From Methylobacterium mesophilicum SR1.6/6 (GTDB lineage: Bacteria > Pseudomonadota > Alphaproteobacteria > Rhizobiales > Beijerinckiaceae), in assembly GCF_000364445.2 (NCBI RefSeq), contig NZ_CP043538.1, positions 2,611,612-2,675,611 on the forward strand: a stretch of 64,000 nt of DNA, in the 5' to 3' direction. Below are positions 52,466 through 60,941 of this stretch, piece by piece. Made by a program: the position numbers and the translations under genes. The number at the start of each line of letters is the position of its first letter. Position 1 is the first letter of the stretch. The notes beneath the pieces are model-generated. The model saw nothing but the letters and a program-made list of their open reading frames with translations, searched no databases and was not told the DNA's origin.

Positions 52466-54571
52466 GTGACACAGATCGACCATAACATCGCTGTCGCGAC
52501 CTGGCTGTCTCCCATGCAGGAACCGCACCCGGAGCGACCGGCCCAAGGCCGGCCGGATACCACCGCAGAGTTCGGCGACCTGTGGCGAATCCTGTGGCGA
52601 CGCAAGACGCTCGTGTTCGGCACGGCACTCCTGCTCAGCCTCGCGGTCCTGGCCTACGCTGTCATCGCGCCGTCCCTCTACACGGCGACCGCCCAGATCC
52701 TGATTGATCCGCGGGACCGGCAGGTCGTCTCCAACGACGTCAACCCGGGCGCGCTATCGCCGGACGGCGGCATCGCGCAGGTCGAGAGCCAAGTGAAGGT
52801 GATCGAGTCGGACGCGGTCCTGGGGCGCGCCGTTGCTCAGGCGGGGCTGGAGACCGAGCCGGGATTCGGCGTCCCCCAGGACAGCGCCGTTGCGCGCACC
52901 CTGGCGTCGCTGCGCGCGATGGTCGTCGGCCCGAAATCCGAGCGACGCGTCGATCCGCGAGGCCGGGCCCTGGACCAGCTGCGCCGGAAGCTCGCGGTGA
53001 AGCGCGCCGACAAGGTCTTCGTGATCGACGTGATTGTCACCACGACGGATCCCGATCTTTCGGCGCGCATCGTCAATGCCATCGCGGGCGCCTATCTGGC
53101 CGACCAGACGGAAGCCCGCTCCGACGCCGCCAAGCGGGCTGCGGGCGATCTGCGCGGCCGCCTCGACGAGTTGCGCAACGCGGTCAGCGCGGCCGACAAG
53201 AAGCTCGAGGATTACAAGGCGCAGAACGGCCTGATCACCTCCAGCGGCCGGCTCGTGAACGAGCAGCAGCTCACCGATTCGAACGCCCGCCTCGTCGCGG
53301 CCCGGGCCCGCACGGCCGAGGCCAAGGCGCGCCTGCAGGGCATCCGCGACGCGCGGGGTCAGGCGATCGGGTCGGGCGCGATGCCGGAGGCGGTCCAGTC
53401 GGCGGTGATCGACCGCCTGCGCGGCCAGTATGCCGAACTCGCCGCCAAGGAGGCGGATCTGCGCACGAACCTGGGCGAGCGCCATCCGTTCATCGCCGCG
53501 GTGCGCACCCAGATGCAGGACGTCCGCCGGCTGATCGACGCCGAGCTGAACCGCATCGCCGGCGCGGCCGAGACCGAGTACCAGCGGGCTCAGGCCAACG
53601 AGCGGACGCTGACGGCCGAGCTGGAGCGGCTCCAGCGGCAATCGGCGACGACCGCCAAGTCGTCGGTTCAGCTCCGCGAGCTGGAGCGCGAGGTCGAGGC
53701 GTCGCGCACGGTCTACAACACCTTCCTGGTGCGCGCCCGCGAGATCAAGGAGCAGACCAGCATCGACAGCTCCAACGCCCGGATCATCACGGCGGCCCGA
53801 CCGCCGCAGGATCCGAGCTGGCCGCCGCGTCTGATCCTGGTGGCGGCCGCGCTGGTGGGCGGCCTCGGGCTCGGCGCCGGCCTCGCGCTGACGCGGGAAT
53901 ACGTGGCGCCGACGGTTCTCTCACCGCGCCAGCTGGAGCGGATCTCGAACGCGCCGGTGATGGCGGTTCTCCCCGGGCTGCGGCCGCGCGGCGCCAATGC
54001 GGCGGCGGCGAGCCTCACGCTGGACCACCTCGCGGCGACGTCGGGCACCGCGGGCCCCTCGCAGGCGCTCCTAGTGACCTCGGGCGAGTCGGACGAGGCC
54101 GAGCGCCGGGCGGTCATCCAGCTGCTCGCCTCCGTGGCGGTCGGGCGCGGTGACCGGGTGCTGCTCGTCGATGCCGACCTGCGGAGCGACGGCTCCGGTG
54201 CGGGCGGGCTCCTCGACATCCTGCGCGGCGAGCAGAGCCTGAACGCCGTGACCCAGACCGATCCGAAGACGGGCGCGCGCCAGATCGGCCTCGGCGACAC
54301 CGGGAAGCCGATCCGCGACGCCCTGACGCCCGGCAACATCACCCGCTTTCTCGCGGGGGTGAAGGGCCGGTTCGAGCTGGTGATCCTGGACGGCGGCGTC
54401 CTCACGGAAAACCTGCGGCTCGGCCCCGTCGCCGCGGCGGCCGACCGCGTGCTGCTCGTCGCCTGCAACGGCGCGACGCGCCAGCGCGATCTCATCGACC
54501 TGGTCGACACCTCCGAAGCCCTCGGCCGGCCGATCTCCGGTTCCCTGCTCCTGAAGAGGCGGAGCGCGTGA
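52466..54571 (+). CDS. Wzz/GumC-type chain-length protein with degenerate tyrosine-kinase domain
   Basis: The 701-residue product has the Wzz domain (first helix TLVFGTALLLSLAVLAYAVI near residues 50-70, then YTATAQILIDPRDRQVVSND), a periplasmic coiled coil (about 215-420), a second helix near 450-470 and a cytoplasmic BY-kinase-like domain (about 515-695). In the kinase part Walker A' (RVLLVDADLRSDG) and Walker B (FELVILDGG) remain, but the Walker A loop is lost: LLVTSGESDEAERRA stands where a GxGKS/T is expected. The C-terminus LLLKRRSA lacks the Tyr cluster. The start is GTG 52466; ATG 52514 is possible. It is coupled to the next gene by GTGA. Confidence 0.88.
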   Translation: MTQIDHNIAVATWLSPMQEPHPERPAQGRPDTTAEFGDLWRILWRRKTLVFGTALLLSLAVLAYAVIAPSLYTATAQILIDPRDRQVVSNDVNPGALSPDGGIAQVESQVKVIESDAVLGRAVAQAGLETEPGFGVPQDSAVARTLASLRAMVVGPKSERRVDPRGRALDQLRRKLAVKRADKVFVIDVIVTTTDPDLSARIVNAIAGAYLADQTEARSDAAKRAAGDLRGRLDELRNAVSAADKKLEDYKAQNGLITSSGRLVNEQQLTDSNARLVAARARTAEAKARLQGIRDARGQAIGSGAMPEAVQSAVIDRLRGQYAELAAKEADLRTNLGERHPFIAAVRTQMQDVRRLIDAELNRIAGAAETEYQRAQANERTLTAELERLQRQSATTAKSSVQLRELEREVEASRTVYNTFLVRAREIKEQTSIDSSNARIITAARPPQDPSWPPRLILVAAALVGGLGLGAGLALTREYVAPTVLSPRQLERISNAPVMAVLPGLRPRGANAAAASLTLDHLAATSGTAGPSQALLVTSGESDEAERRAVIQLLASVAVGRGDRVLLVDADLRSDGSGAGGLLDILRGEQSLNAVTQTDPKTGARQIGLGDTGKPIRDALTPGNITRFLAGVKGRFELVILDGGVLTENLRLGPVAAAADRVLLVACNGATRQRDLIDLVDTSEALGRPISGSLLLKRRSA

Positions 54572-55896
54572 GGGCAGCCCAACCGCAGGGCCTCGCCCGC
54601 CGTTCCGCCGCGTCGCCGAGGAGCATCGCGATCCGGCGCGGGCTCCCGCGACCGTTGCCGCGCGGGCTGGCGCGGATCGAATCCCTCGCCTTCGTCCTCT
54701 GGACGCTGATCCTCGTCGGCGTGTCGGGGGGCCTGCTCTGGGCGCTGGGGATCAACTACGACGGGATCAGCGGTTCGGCGCCGTCCAAGATCCACCCGGC
54801 CACCTATCTGGCAGTGGCTCTGACCGGCTGGACGCTGCTGCGCGCCGGCAACCCGGTGCTCCCCGTGGTCCGGGCGCTGAACCGCCGCCCCGCCTGCGTG
54901 CTGCTGGCGCTTTGCGGCGTCCTGCTCCTCGTGCTGATCGCGGCCCGCGGCGGGACCGGCCTCGCCGGCTCGATCGACACGTTCGTGCTGGCCGGCCTCG
55001 TTCCGATCCTGCTCATGGACCGCGATGCCGCGACGCTGCGGCGCCTGGAGACCGTGTTCCACCTCGTGATGCTCGCCAACGCCCTGCTCGGGCTGTTCGA
55101 GTTCGTCAGCGGCCAGCGCTTCTTTCCGTTCCGCTTCGACGGCATGGCCTTCGAGACCGACACCCGCTCGGCGGCGCTTCAGGGACACCCCCTCGTCAAC
55201 GCCACGATGACGGCGTGCTACATCCTGGCCCTGGCCAAGGATGGCGGCCGGCTCGGCCCGGCCCTGCGCGCCGGAATGATCGCCCTGCAGGTCGTCGCCC
55301 TCGTGGTGTTCGGCGGTCGCTCCGCCACGGTGACGACTCTGGTCCTCGGCACCGGCGTCGGCCTCTTCGCGCTCCACCGCAGCCTGCGCGGCGGCCGCAT
55401 CCCGCTCGCCGCGGCGGCCTGCGCGTGCTTCGCCCTGACGATGCTGCCGGTGGCGGTAACCGTCCTGGCCGCCGCGGGCTTCTTCGATACCTTGCTGGAG
55501 CGGTTCGTGTCCGACGGCGGCAGCGCCCAGGCGCGGGTCGACATGCTGGCGATCTTCAGCGCGATCCCGTTCCGGGATCTCCTCATCGGCCCGGACATCC
55601 TCCAGGTCAGCACCCTGCGAAGGATCTACGGCCTCGAATGGGGGATCGAGAACTCGATCGTCTCGGACCTGCTCTATCACGGCATCCTGGTGACGGCGCT
55701 TCTGGTCGTCGCGGTGGGCCTCTACCTCGCCGAGGTCGCCCGCGCGTGCCGCCGGGGCGTCTGGCTGCCGATCCTGACCTTCGTGATCCTGGTGAACACC
55801 TTCGAGGGGCTGGCCGGGAAGACCACGATGCTGGCCAAGTTCGTCCTGATGCTCATCGTCCTGTTTCCGATCGGGACGGACCGGGCCCGGACCTGA
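54568..55896 (+). CDS. VpsF / O-antigen-ligase-like polysaccharide membrane protein
   Basis: The 442-residue product has about ten hydrophobic segments and a large loop, with MLANALLGLFEFVSGQRFFP and the GGRSATVTTLVLGTGVGL segment that recalls the Wzy/WaaL superfamily (Arg in a membrane-proximal loop). The late segment IENSIVSDLLYHGILVTALL is also typical of polymerases/ligases such as VpsF. It probably polymerises or ligates lipid-linked repeat units at the periplasmic face. The start is GTG 54568, overlapping the stop of the co-polymerase, which fits a Wzy-Wzz partnership. Confidence 0.82.
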   Translation: MRAAQPQGLARRSAASPRSIAIRRGLPRPLPRGLARIESLAFVLWTLILVGVSGGLLWALGINYDGISGSAPSKIHPATYLAVALTGWTLLRAGNPVLPVVRALNRRPACVLLALCGVLLLVLIAARGGTGLAGSIDTFVLAGLVPILLMDRDAATLRRLETVFHLVMLANALLGLFEFVSGQRFFPFRFDGMAFETDTRSAALQGHPLVNATMTACYILALAKDGGRLGPALRAGMIALQVVALVVFGGRSATVTTLVLGTGVGLFALHRSLRGGRIPLAAAACACFALTMLPVAVTVLAAAGFFDTLLERFVSDGGSAQARVDMLAIFSAIPFRDLLIGPDILQVSTLRRIYGLEWGIENSIVSDLLYHGILVTALLVVAVGLYLAEVARACRRGVWLPILTFVILVNTFEGLAGKTTMLAKFVLMLIVLFPIGTDRART

Positions 55897-55903
55897 CGGA
55901 AGC

Positions 55904-57145
55904 TCAGGGCCGCGCCCGCAGGCCGAGGGCGGCCACCAGGGCGGGATCGGGTATGTGCGCCTCGTCCATGAGGCCGAGACCGTCGAACAGGTTCCAGAAC
56001 GACCACGCGAAGCCGGCTCGCTCCGCAGCCTCGCGCACGTCTCGGATGTAGGCCGCCCGGTCGATCGACCGCGCCGCCGTGTAGCGGGCATCGGTTCGCA
56101 GGGCTCCGAACTCGCCGATGAGCACGTGCCGCGGCGCGATGCCGTAGAGATCGGCCCAGGTCGAGACCGGCGCCATCGCGGCGGCGAGGTAGTCGGGCCC
56201 GGGCCGGGCCTCGAAATACTCGCGCAGCTTCCCCTCGATCACGGCGCGGTCGCGGATCTTCTCGGCCGAGGAGACCGTCTGGTCGGAATCGATCCGGGCC
56301 TGCACCGCGGCCAGGGTCTCCGCGAGCGTGCCGCGCGGACCAGGCCAGGGCACCGCGTTGAGCCAGCGGTAGAACGGTTCCTCGGTGAGCCACGGTGCGC
56401 CCTGGTGGGAGAACAGGTACGGCTCGTAGAAGTGGAAGGTGTAGAGGAGCGGCGCGTATCGCGCGAGGGCGGCCGGGTCGAGGGCCGTCAGCCCGGCGAC
56501 CAGGCTGCCGCAGGAGCCCGTCGCCACAAGGGTCAGCGACGGGGCCGCCGCCCGGGCGGCGGTGAGGAGTGCGGCCTGGACGCGGTTCCACGCGTCGGCG
56601 CCGCAGGCCTGCGGCGGCTCGTTGACCGGCTCAAGCGCCACCCGGTCGAGGCCCTTGCGGGCGCACAGGCGGGCGAGTTCGGCCACGAGATCCCGGTAGA
56701 GCGGGAACAGGGGTGCACGATCGGAGCCGTAGAAGGCGTCCGGCGTGTAGTGATGGGTCGCCGCGTTTGCCTGGACGTTGACCAGCACGCGCATTCCGGT
56801 CGCCAGCACCGCGTCGATCGCCGCCGAGAGGCTGGCGAGGAGTTCGGTCCGCCGCGCGCCCGTGAAGGCCACGAAGGGACCGGGGTCGAGGGGAAGCCGC
56901 GTGAAGTCGAACCCAAGGGCGGCGAGGCGGCGCAGATCGGAGTCCGTGGGTGTCGGCCGATCCGATTGGAAAGGCGGCCACGCGTATTCGGTCCGCGGCG
57001 CCGGGTACTCGGTGGTGAGCGAGAACCAGGGCCACAGCGCGATGCCCCGGCGCAGCGACAACGGTTCGGCGGCGCGGGCCGGGAGGCCGTGCGCGCCCGC
57101 CGCAGCCACGCTGCCCGCCAGCAGCGCCCGCCGGCTCGCCCTCAC
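55904..57145 (-). CDS. Glycoside hydrolase family 5, Tat-type export
   Basis: The 413-residue product has a twin-arginine-like signal (MRASRRALLAGSVAAAGAHG, then LPARAA) and a TIM-barrel GH5 catalytic domain. The acid/base is Glu176 in LEPVNEPPQ and the nucleophile is Glu345 in HVLIGEFGALR, with HFY near 238-240. It is most likely an endo-beta-glucanase or mannanase in the periplasm or outside. Its start GTG 57145 overlaps the stop of the preceding glycosyltransferase gene (GTGA), so hydrolase and transferase are co-translated, which suggests action on the product of this locus rather than on foreign cellulose. Confidence 0.88.
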   Translation of the reverse strand: MRASRRALLAGSVAAAGAHGLPARAAEPLSLRRGIALWPWFSLTTEYPAPRTEYAWPPFQSDRPTPTDSDLRRLAALGFDFTRLPLDPGPFVAFTGARRTELLASLSAAIDAVLATGMRVLVNVQANAATHHYTPDAFYGSDRAPLFPLYRDLVAELARLCARKGLDRVALEPVNEPPQACGADAWNRVQAALLTAARAAAPSLTLVATGSCGSLVAGLTALDPAALARYAPLLYTFHFYEPYLFSHQGAPWLTEEPFYRWLNAVPWPGPRGTLAETLAAVQARIDSDQTVSSAEKIRDRAVIEGKLREYFEARPGPDYLAAAMAPVSTWADLYGIAPRHVLIGEFGALRTDARYTAARSIDRAAYIRDVREAAERAGFAWSFWNLFDGLGLMDEAHIPDPALVAALGLRARP

Positions 57146-58347
57146 CAGCCCGTCCCGGTCGTGGCACCGACCGGCGCCGGCCGCGGCGCGGATGCCACGG
57201 CCCCGGGGTGGTGTACCGCGCGGGTCGGTGCGGGCGGATAATTGCCAACCTGCCGCAGCGTGTCCTCGTAGGCGGCCAGCACGTCGTCCCAGCGGAAGTT
57301 CTCGGCCCGCTCCCGAGCCGCCGCGCGTGCGCCAGCGACCGTCGGCGTGTCGGTGAGCACCCGCTCGATGACGGCGGCGCAGGAATCCACGTCCGAGAAG
57401 TAGAACTGCCCCTCTCCGGCCGTGCCGCGGTTGAATGGGTTGTCGTGGGCGACGACGGCGCTCCCAGCCCAGAGGGCTTCGACCAGCGAAGGGTTCGTGC
57501 CGCCCACCGTGTGTCCGTGGAGATAGGCGCGCGCGTGCACCCGCAGGGCCTGCACTTTCTCGGCTTCGTAGATCGCGCCGGGGAACAGGACCTCCTCCGA
57601 CGCGGCGTCCTCCACCGCCCGGTGGTACGGGTTTCCCACCCTCATCGCGCCGAGCACGACGAGCCGCGCGCCACGGCGTCGGCGCGAGAACGCCTCGACC
57701 AGGGTGAGGATGTTGTTGTCCGGCTCGATGCGGGCGATCGAGATCAGGTACCGGTCGGGCTCAAGGCCGAGCGGAGGTGGCCCGAGGCCTTCGGGTGGCG
57801 GGTCGCCGCCATAGGGGATCGTCGCGATGTCGCGTCGAGGCCGCCGCCGGGCGAGGTGGTCGGCGATGATCGGGTGGTCGGCCACGAGCCGCTGCGAGGA
57901 CCAAGCCGCGATCCATTCGCTGGCATAGAAGAAGGCCCGGACCGGAAGCGGCCATTTCGGCCGGCGCCACTCGATACCGTCCATGTTGGTCAGGATCCGT
58001 CCGCCCCGGGCGCGCAGATAGGGCAGAAACACCGCGCCGTTGTAGCCGAGCACGAGGGCAACGCCGTCGCGCGCCGCCGCGTCATGGGCGCAGACGGCGT
58101 CGAAGGCGAGAGTCGCGGCCGGGCCGCGCAGACCGACTTCTACGGTAATCAGCTCGATGCCATTCCACATCCGGGACGCCACCCGGGTCTCTACCCGCTC
58201 GACATCGCGCTGGCAGTACACGCCGACGCGCCAGCCGCGGCCGGAAAGGTAAATCGCGAGACGCTCGGCGAAAGTCTCGAAGCCGCCATGGGCTGCCGGA
58301 AGCCCGCGCGTTCCGAGAATAAGTACCGTCGGCGCGCGTTCAGGCAT
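57142..58347 (-). CDS. GT4 glycosyltransferase with DUF1972 N-terminal domain
   Basis: The 401-residue GT-B enzyme begins with the DUF1972-type segment LILGTRGLPAAHGGFETFAE and continues with DGIEWRRPKWPL, then the donor domain with RIEPDNNILTLVEAFSRR, HGHTVGGTNPSLVEALWAGS and NRGTAGEGQFYF. This family includes rhamnosyl- and other deoxysugar transferases. Start ATG 58347 follows CCTTCC-type weak sequence, and the start is fixed by homology. It is followed by the GH5 gene with overlap and is divergent from another GT4 gene across an AT-rich 100-base region. Confidence 0.9.
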   Translation of the reverse strand: MPERAPTVLILGTRGLPAAHGGFETFAERLAIYLSGRGWRVGVYCQRDVERVETRVASRMWNGIELITVEVGLRGPAATLAFDAVCAHDAAARDGVALVLGYNGAVFLPYLRARGGRILTNMDGIEWRRPKWPLPVRAFFYASEWIAAWSSQRLVADHPIIADHLARRRPRRDIATIPYGGDPPPEGLGPPPLGLEPDRYLISIARIEPDNNILTLVEAFSRRRRGARLVVLGAMRVGNPYHRAVEDAASEEVLFPGAIYEAEKVQALRVHARAYLHGHTVGGTNPSLVEALWAGSAVVAHDNPFNRGTAGEGQFYFSDVDSCAAVIERVLTDTPTVAGARAAARERAENFRWDDVLAAYEDTLRQVGNYPPAPTRAVHHPGAVASAPRPAPVGATTGTGW

Positions 58348-58359
58348 GGTCCTTCCTTC

Positions 58360-58447
58360 CCATTTTGCCCATCCTAATATAAAAGTATCACAATAATATC
58401 GTCGCGAAATCGATATTGCAACCTATGGTTGTAGGTTAATTTTATTA
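58360..58447. promoter_or_regulatory. AT-rich divergent promoter with two dyads
   Basis: An unusually AT-rich stretch between two divergent glycosyltransferase genes. It contains AATATCG-N9-CGATATT (58395-58417, 7-bp perfect dyad) and overlapping CAACC-TAT-GGTTG (58419-58431) and ACCTA-N6-TAGGT (58421-58436). The plus-strand start codon follows at 58448 with only a weak GTAGG motif before it. Confidence 0.5.
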
Positions 58448-59719
58448 ATGATCCCTCTGACAAACGAGACGATCTTGCGCACGACTTACCTAGCAAGCGG
58501 GGCAGCGAGGACAACAGCCGGGGACGCGCGATCCGCGAGCGACGTCGGCTCGGGCCTGCGCATCACCTGTGTGCATCAGGGTTTCGAACTCTACGGTTCC
58601 GACCGGTGTTTCGTCGAAACGGTCTGCACCCTCCGAACCATCCATCCGACCGCGCAGATCGATGTCGTCCTGCCGCGCAGCGGCCCGATCGTGGCGGCGT
58701 TGACGCCCTTCGCGAGCCGGGTGTCGATCGAGCCCCTGTGGATCCTGCGACGGAAGGACCTCGCACGTCTCGCCACCCTAGGTCTGATGGTGTTGCCGCT
58801 CGCGGTGCTGCGCGCGTACCGGCGTCTCCGCGCCAGCGACCTCGTCTACATCAACACGACCGTGGTGGCGGACTACCTCCTGGCCGCGCGGTTCCGGCCG
58901 GGCCGCAGCATCGTGCACGTCCACGAACTTCCGGACGGGGTCGTGCTGAAGGTTCTGCGCGCCCTCATCCTGTGGAGCGGCGCCCACGTCGTGTTCAACT
59001 CGCGCGCCACCGAGCGGGTCTATGCGCTTCCGGCGCAGGTGACGGCTTGCGTGGTCTACAACGGGATCGCCGGACCGCCGGGGGCGAAGCCGGCGGATTA
59101 CGATGGACGCCGTCCACTCCGGATGCTGATGCTCGGGCGGATCAGCGGGATCAAGGGTCAGGATGTCCTGGTCGAGGCCCTTGCCTCGCTGCCCGAGGCC
59201 ATGCGGCGGCGGATCGAGTTGCGCATCGTCGGGAGCGCCTTCGAGGACGAGGCCCGTGAGCGGGCCCTGACGGCGCAGATCGAGGCGGCAGGCCTCTCCG
59301 AGCATGTCAGCCTGCAGCCCTTCGTGTCCGATCCGGCGCCGCTCTATCGCTGGGCCGACGTGGTCACGATGCCGTCGCAGAAGCCCGAATCCCTCGGCCG
59401 GGTCGCGATCGAGGCCATGTCGTACGGCGTACCGCCTCTGGTGACCGCGATCGGTGGTCTGCCGGAGGTCGTGGAGGACGGCAAGACCGGGTGGATCGTA
59501 CCGCCCGGCGGGCCGGAGCCGATCGCGGAGGCCCTGATGCGCATGATCTCGGATCCTGAGCATTGGCGGGGTTTCGGCCAGGCCGCACGGGCGCGCTACG
59601 AGAGCGTGTTCTCCGGGAAGTCTGCGGCGGACGGGATCGCCGCCATGGTCCGAACGACCCTGGGCGGGCCGCGCACGGCGGCTCCGGAGGCGCAACATTC
59701 GACGCGACCGAGCCTCTGA
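58448..59719 (+). CDS. Glycosyltransferase family 4 protein
   Basis: The 423-residue GT-B enzyme has an extra 35-residue N-terminus, then LRITCVHQGFELYGSDRCF (acceptor domain start), SIVHVHELPDG, and the donor half GRISGIKGQDVLVEALAS, FVSDPAPLYRWADVVTMPSQ, PESLGRVAIEAMSYGVPPLV and AIGGLPEVVEDG. These are classic GT4 features with the E-x7-E motif. The ribosome binding site is weak and the start lies at the edge of the AT-rich island, so the true start may be downstream. Donor and acceptor are unknown. It is followed by a 232-base gap with a short hairpin. Confidence 0.88.
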   Translation: MIPLTNETILRTTYLASGAARTTAGDARSASDVGSGLRITCVHQGFELYGSDRCFVETVCTLRTIHPTAQIDVVLPRSGPIVAALTPFASRVSIEPLWILRRKDLARLATLGLMVLPLAVLRAYRRLRASDLVYINTTVVADYLLAARFRPGRSIVHVHELPDGVVLKVLRALILWSGAHVVFNSRATERVYALPAQVTACVVYNGIAGPPGAKPADYDGRRPLRMLMLGRISGIKGQDVLVEALASLPEAMRRRIELRIVGSAFEDEARERALTAQIEAAGLSEHVSLQPFVSDPAPLYRWADVVTMPSQKPESLGRVAIEAMSYGVPPLVTAIGGLPEVVEDGKTGWIVPPGGPEPIAEALMRMISDPEHWRGFGQAARARYESVFSGKSAADGIAAMVRTTLGGPRTAAPEAQHSTRPSL

Positions 59720-59868
59720 GGAGTGGGCGAGAACGGCACGTATATCCGGCGCCGGTTTAACAAAAGTTCAGCCCGTTGGCTGTATCCCGGCGCACGGATG
59801 ACGGATTCGGTTTTTGGTGGACAAGTCGCGCGGCACTAAGCTCCTGGAAGCCCGGTTCGCAGACCTTT

Positions 59869-59884
59869 CTGCCTGCTGAGGCAG
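59869..59884 (+). other. Short hairpin in the leader of the hydroxylase gene
   Basis: CTGCCT (59869-59874) and AGGCAG (59879-59884) pair perfectly around GCTG, about 70 bases before the start at 59952. It could be a leader structure or weak terminator for the upstream glycosyltransferase gene. Confidence 0.35.
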
Positions 59885-59951
59885 AATCGGATCCGGCGGC
59901 GACTGTGCGGCGATAGCGAGGGAACGGGCTCGGCGAAGGGAACGCGCACTC

Positions 59952-60941
59952 ATGGATGTCGCCCACTTCATCCAGCAGATCGCCGAGAAGCTCTCGGGCG
60001 AGAACATGCTCGCCGCCGGCCTGCTGTTCGCGACAGCGCTGGGCTGCGCGCTGATCGCCTATCTGCGGACGGCGGAGCGGTACTCGTTCGCCGAGTTCTT
60101 CGAGTTCGCGCTCCCGCGCGCGGTGATCACCCATCCCTCGGCCCGCGCGGACCTGCTGTTCTACGTCACCCGCAAGGCAATCATGCCGTTCCTGCTCATC
60201 CCGGCGGGGGTGACCTTCGTGGTGGCGGTCGGCTACGCGACCAACCGGCTCCTGGGCGCGCTGTTCGGCATCGACCATCCGGTCTTCGGCGAGCCCGGGC
60301 CCATCACCATCGTGGTGTTCACCGCCACGATGCTGCTGGCCTACGACCTGTCCTACTATCTCTATCACACGGCCCAGCACCGATTCCCGTTCCTGTGGGA
60401 GTTGCACAAGGTCCACCACTCGGCCGAGGTCATGGTGGGCATCACCAAGGACCGGGTGCACCCGCTGGATGAGCTGATGAACCGCGCCTGGGACGGGGTG
60501 ATCCCCGGGATCTGCTTCGGGATCTGGAGCCTCCTGTCCCTGAACCCGGTCGAGCTGACGGTGTTTGGCATCAACGTCTACATCATGCGCAACATCCTGA
60601 TGATGGACTTCGTCCGGCACACGCACTTCAAGATCTCGTTCGGGCCGCTCAACAATGTGGTCCTGTGTCCACACTGGCATCAGCTTCACCACTCGACGGC
60701 GCCGCAGCACTACGACAAGAATTTCGGTCTCCTGTTCTCGTTCTGGGACCGTCTGTTCGGGACCCTGTGCGTCCCGCACCCCGACGAGGACTTCAAGTTC
60801 GGCCTCATGGATCGGGATGTGGCCGACTACCAATCCCTCTCGGGCCTGTACGTGCTGCCCTTGAAGAAGATGGGTCAGCGGATCTCCCGGCAGGTGCGGC
60901 GCCTGCGCGGCGTGCCCGCCCAGTCCCGACCAGGCGCGTGA
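59952..60941 (+). CDS. Sterol desaturase / fatty acid hydroxylase family membrane protein
   Basis: The 329-residue protein has about five membrane segments and the three His clusters of the di-iron hydroxylase superfamily: HTAQH (with YYLYHTAQHRFPF), LHKVHHS and CPHWHQLHHS. It would use O2 and a di-iron centre to hydroxylate or desaturate a lipid chain in the membrane. No sterol pathway is present in the window, so a fatty acid, hopanoid or lipid-carrier substrate is more likely. Its stop overlaps the acetyltransferase start (GTGA), which ties its product to that enzyme. Confidence 0.9.
   Translation: MDVAHFIQQIAEKLSGENMLAAGLLFATALGCALIAYLRTAERYSFAEFFEFALPRAVITHPSARADLLFYVTRKAIMPFLLIPAGVTFVVAVGYATNRLLGALFGIDHPVFGEPGPITIVVFTATMLLAYDLSYYLYHTAQHRFPFLWELHKVHHSAEVMVGITKDRVHPLDELMNRAWDGVIPGICFGIWSLLSLNPVELTVFGINVYIMRNILMMDFVRHTHFKISFGPLNNVVLCPHWHQLHHSTAPQHYDKNFGLLFSFWDRLFGTLCVPHPDEDFKFGLMDRDVADYQSLSGLYVLPLKKMGQRISRQVRRLRGVPAQSRPGA

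Noticed and set aside
53713..56091. Minus-strand frame of about 790 codons opposite the second Wzz and VpsF-like genes
   Set aside because: It is antisense to two recognisable proteins and is low-complexity Arg/Gln/Asp-rich sequence, a known artefact of high-GC genomes.
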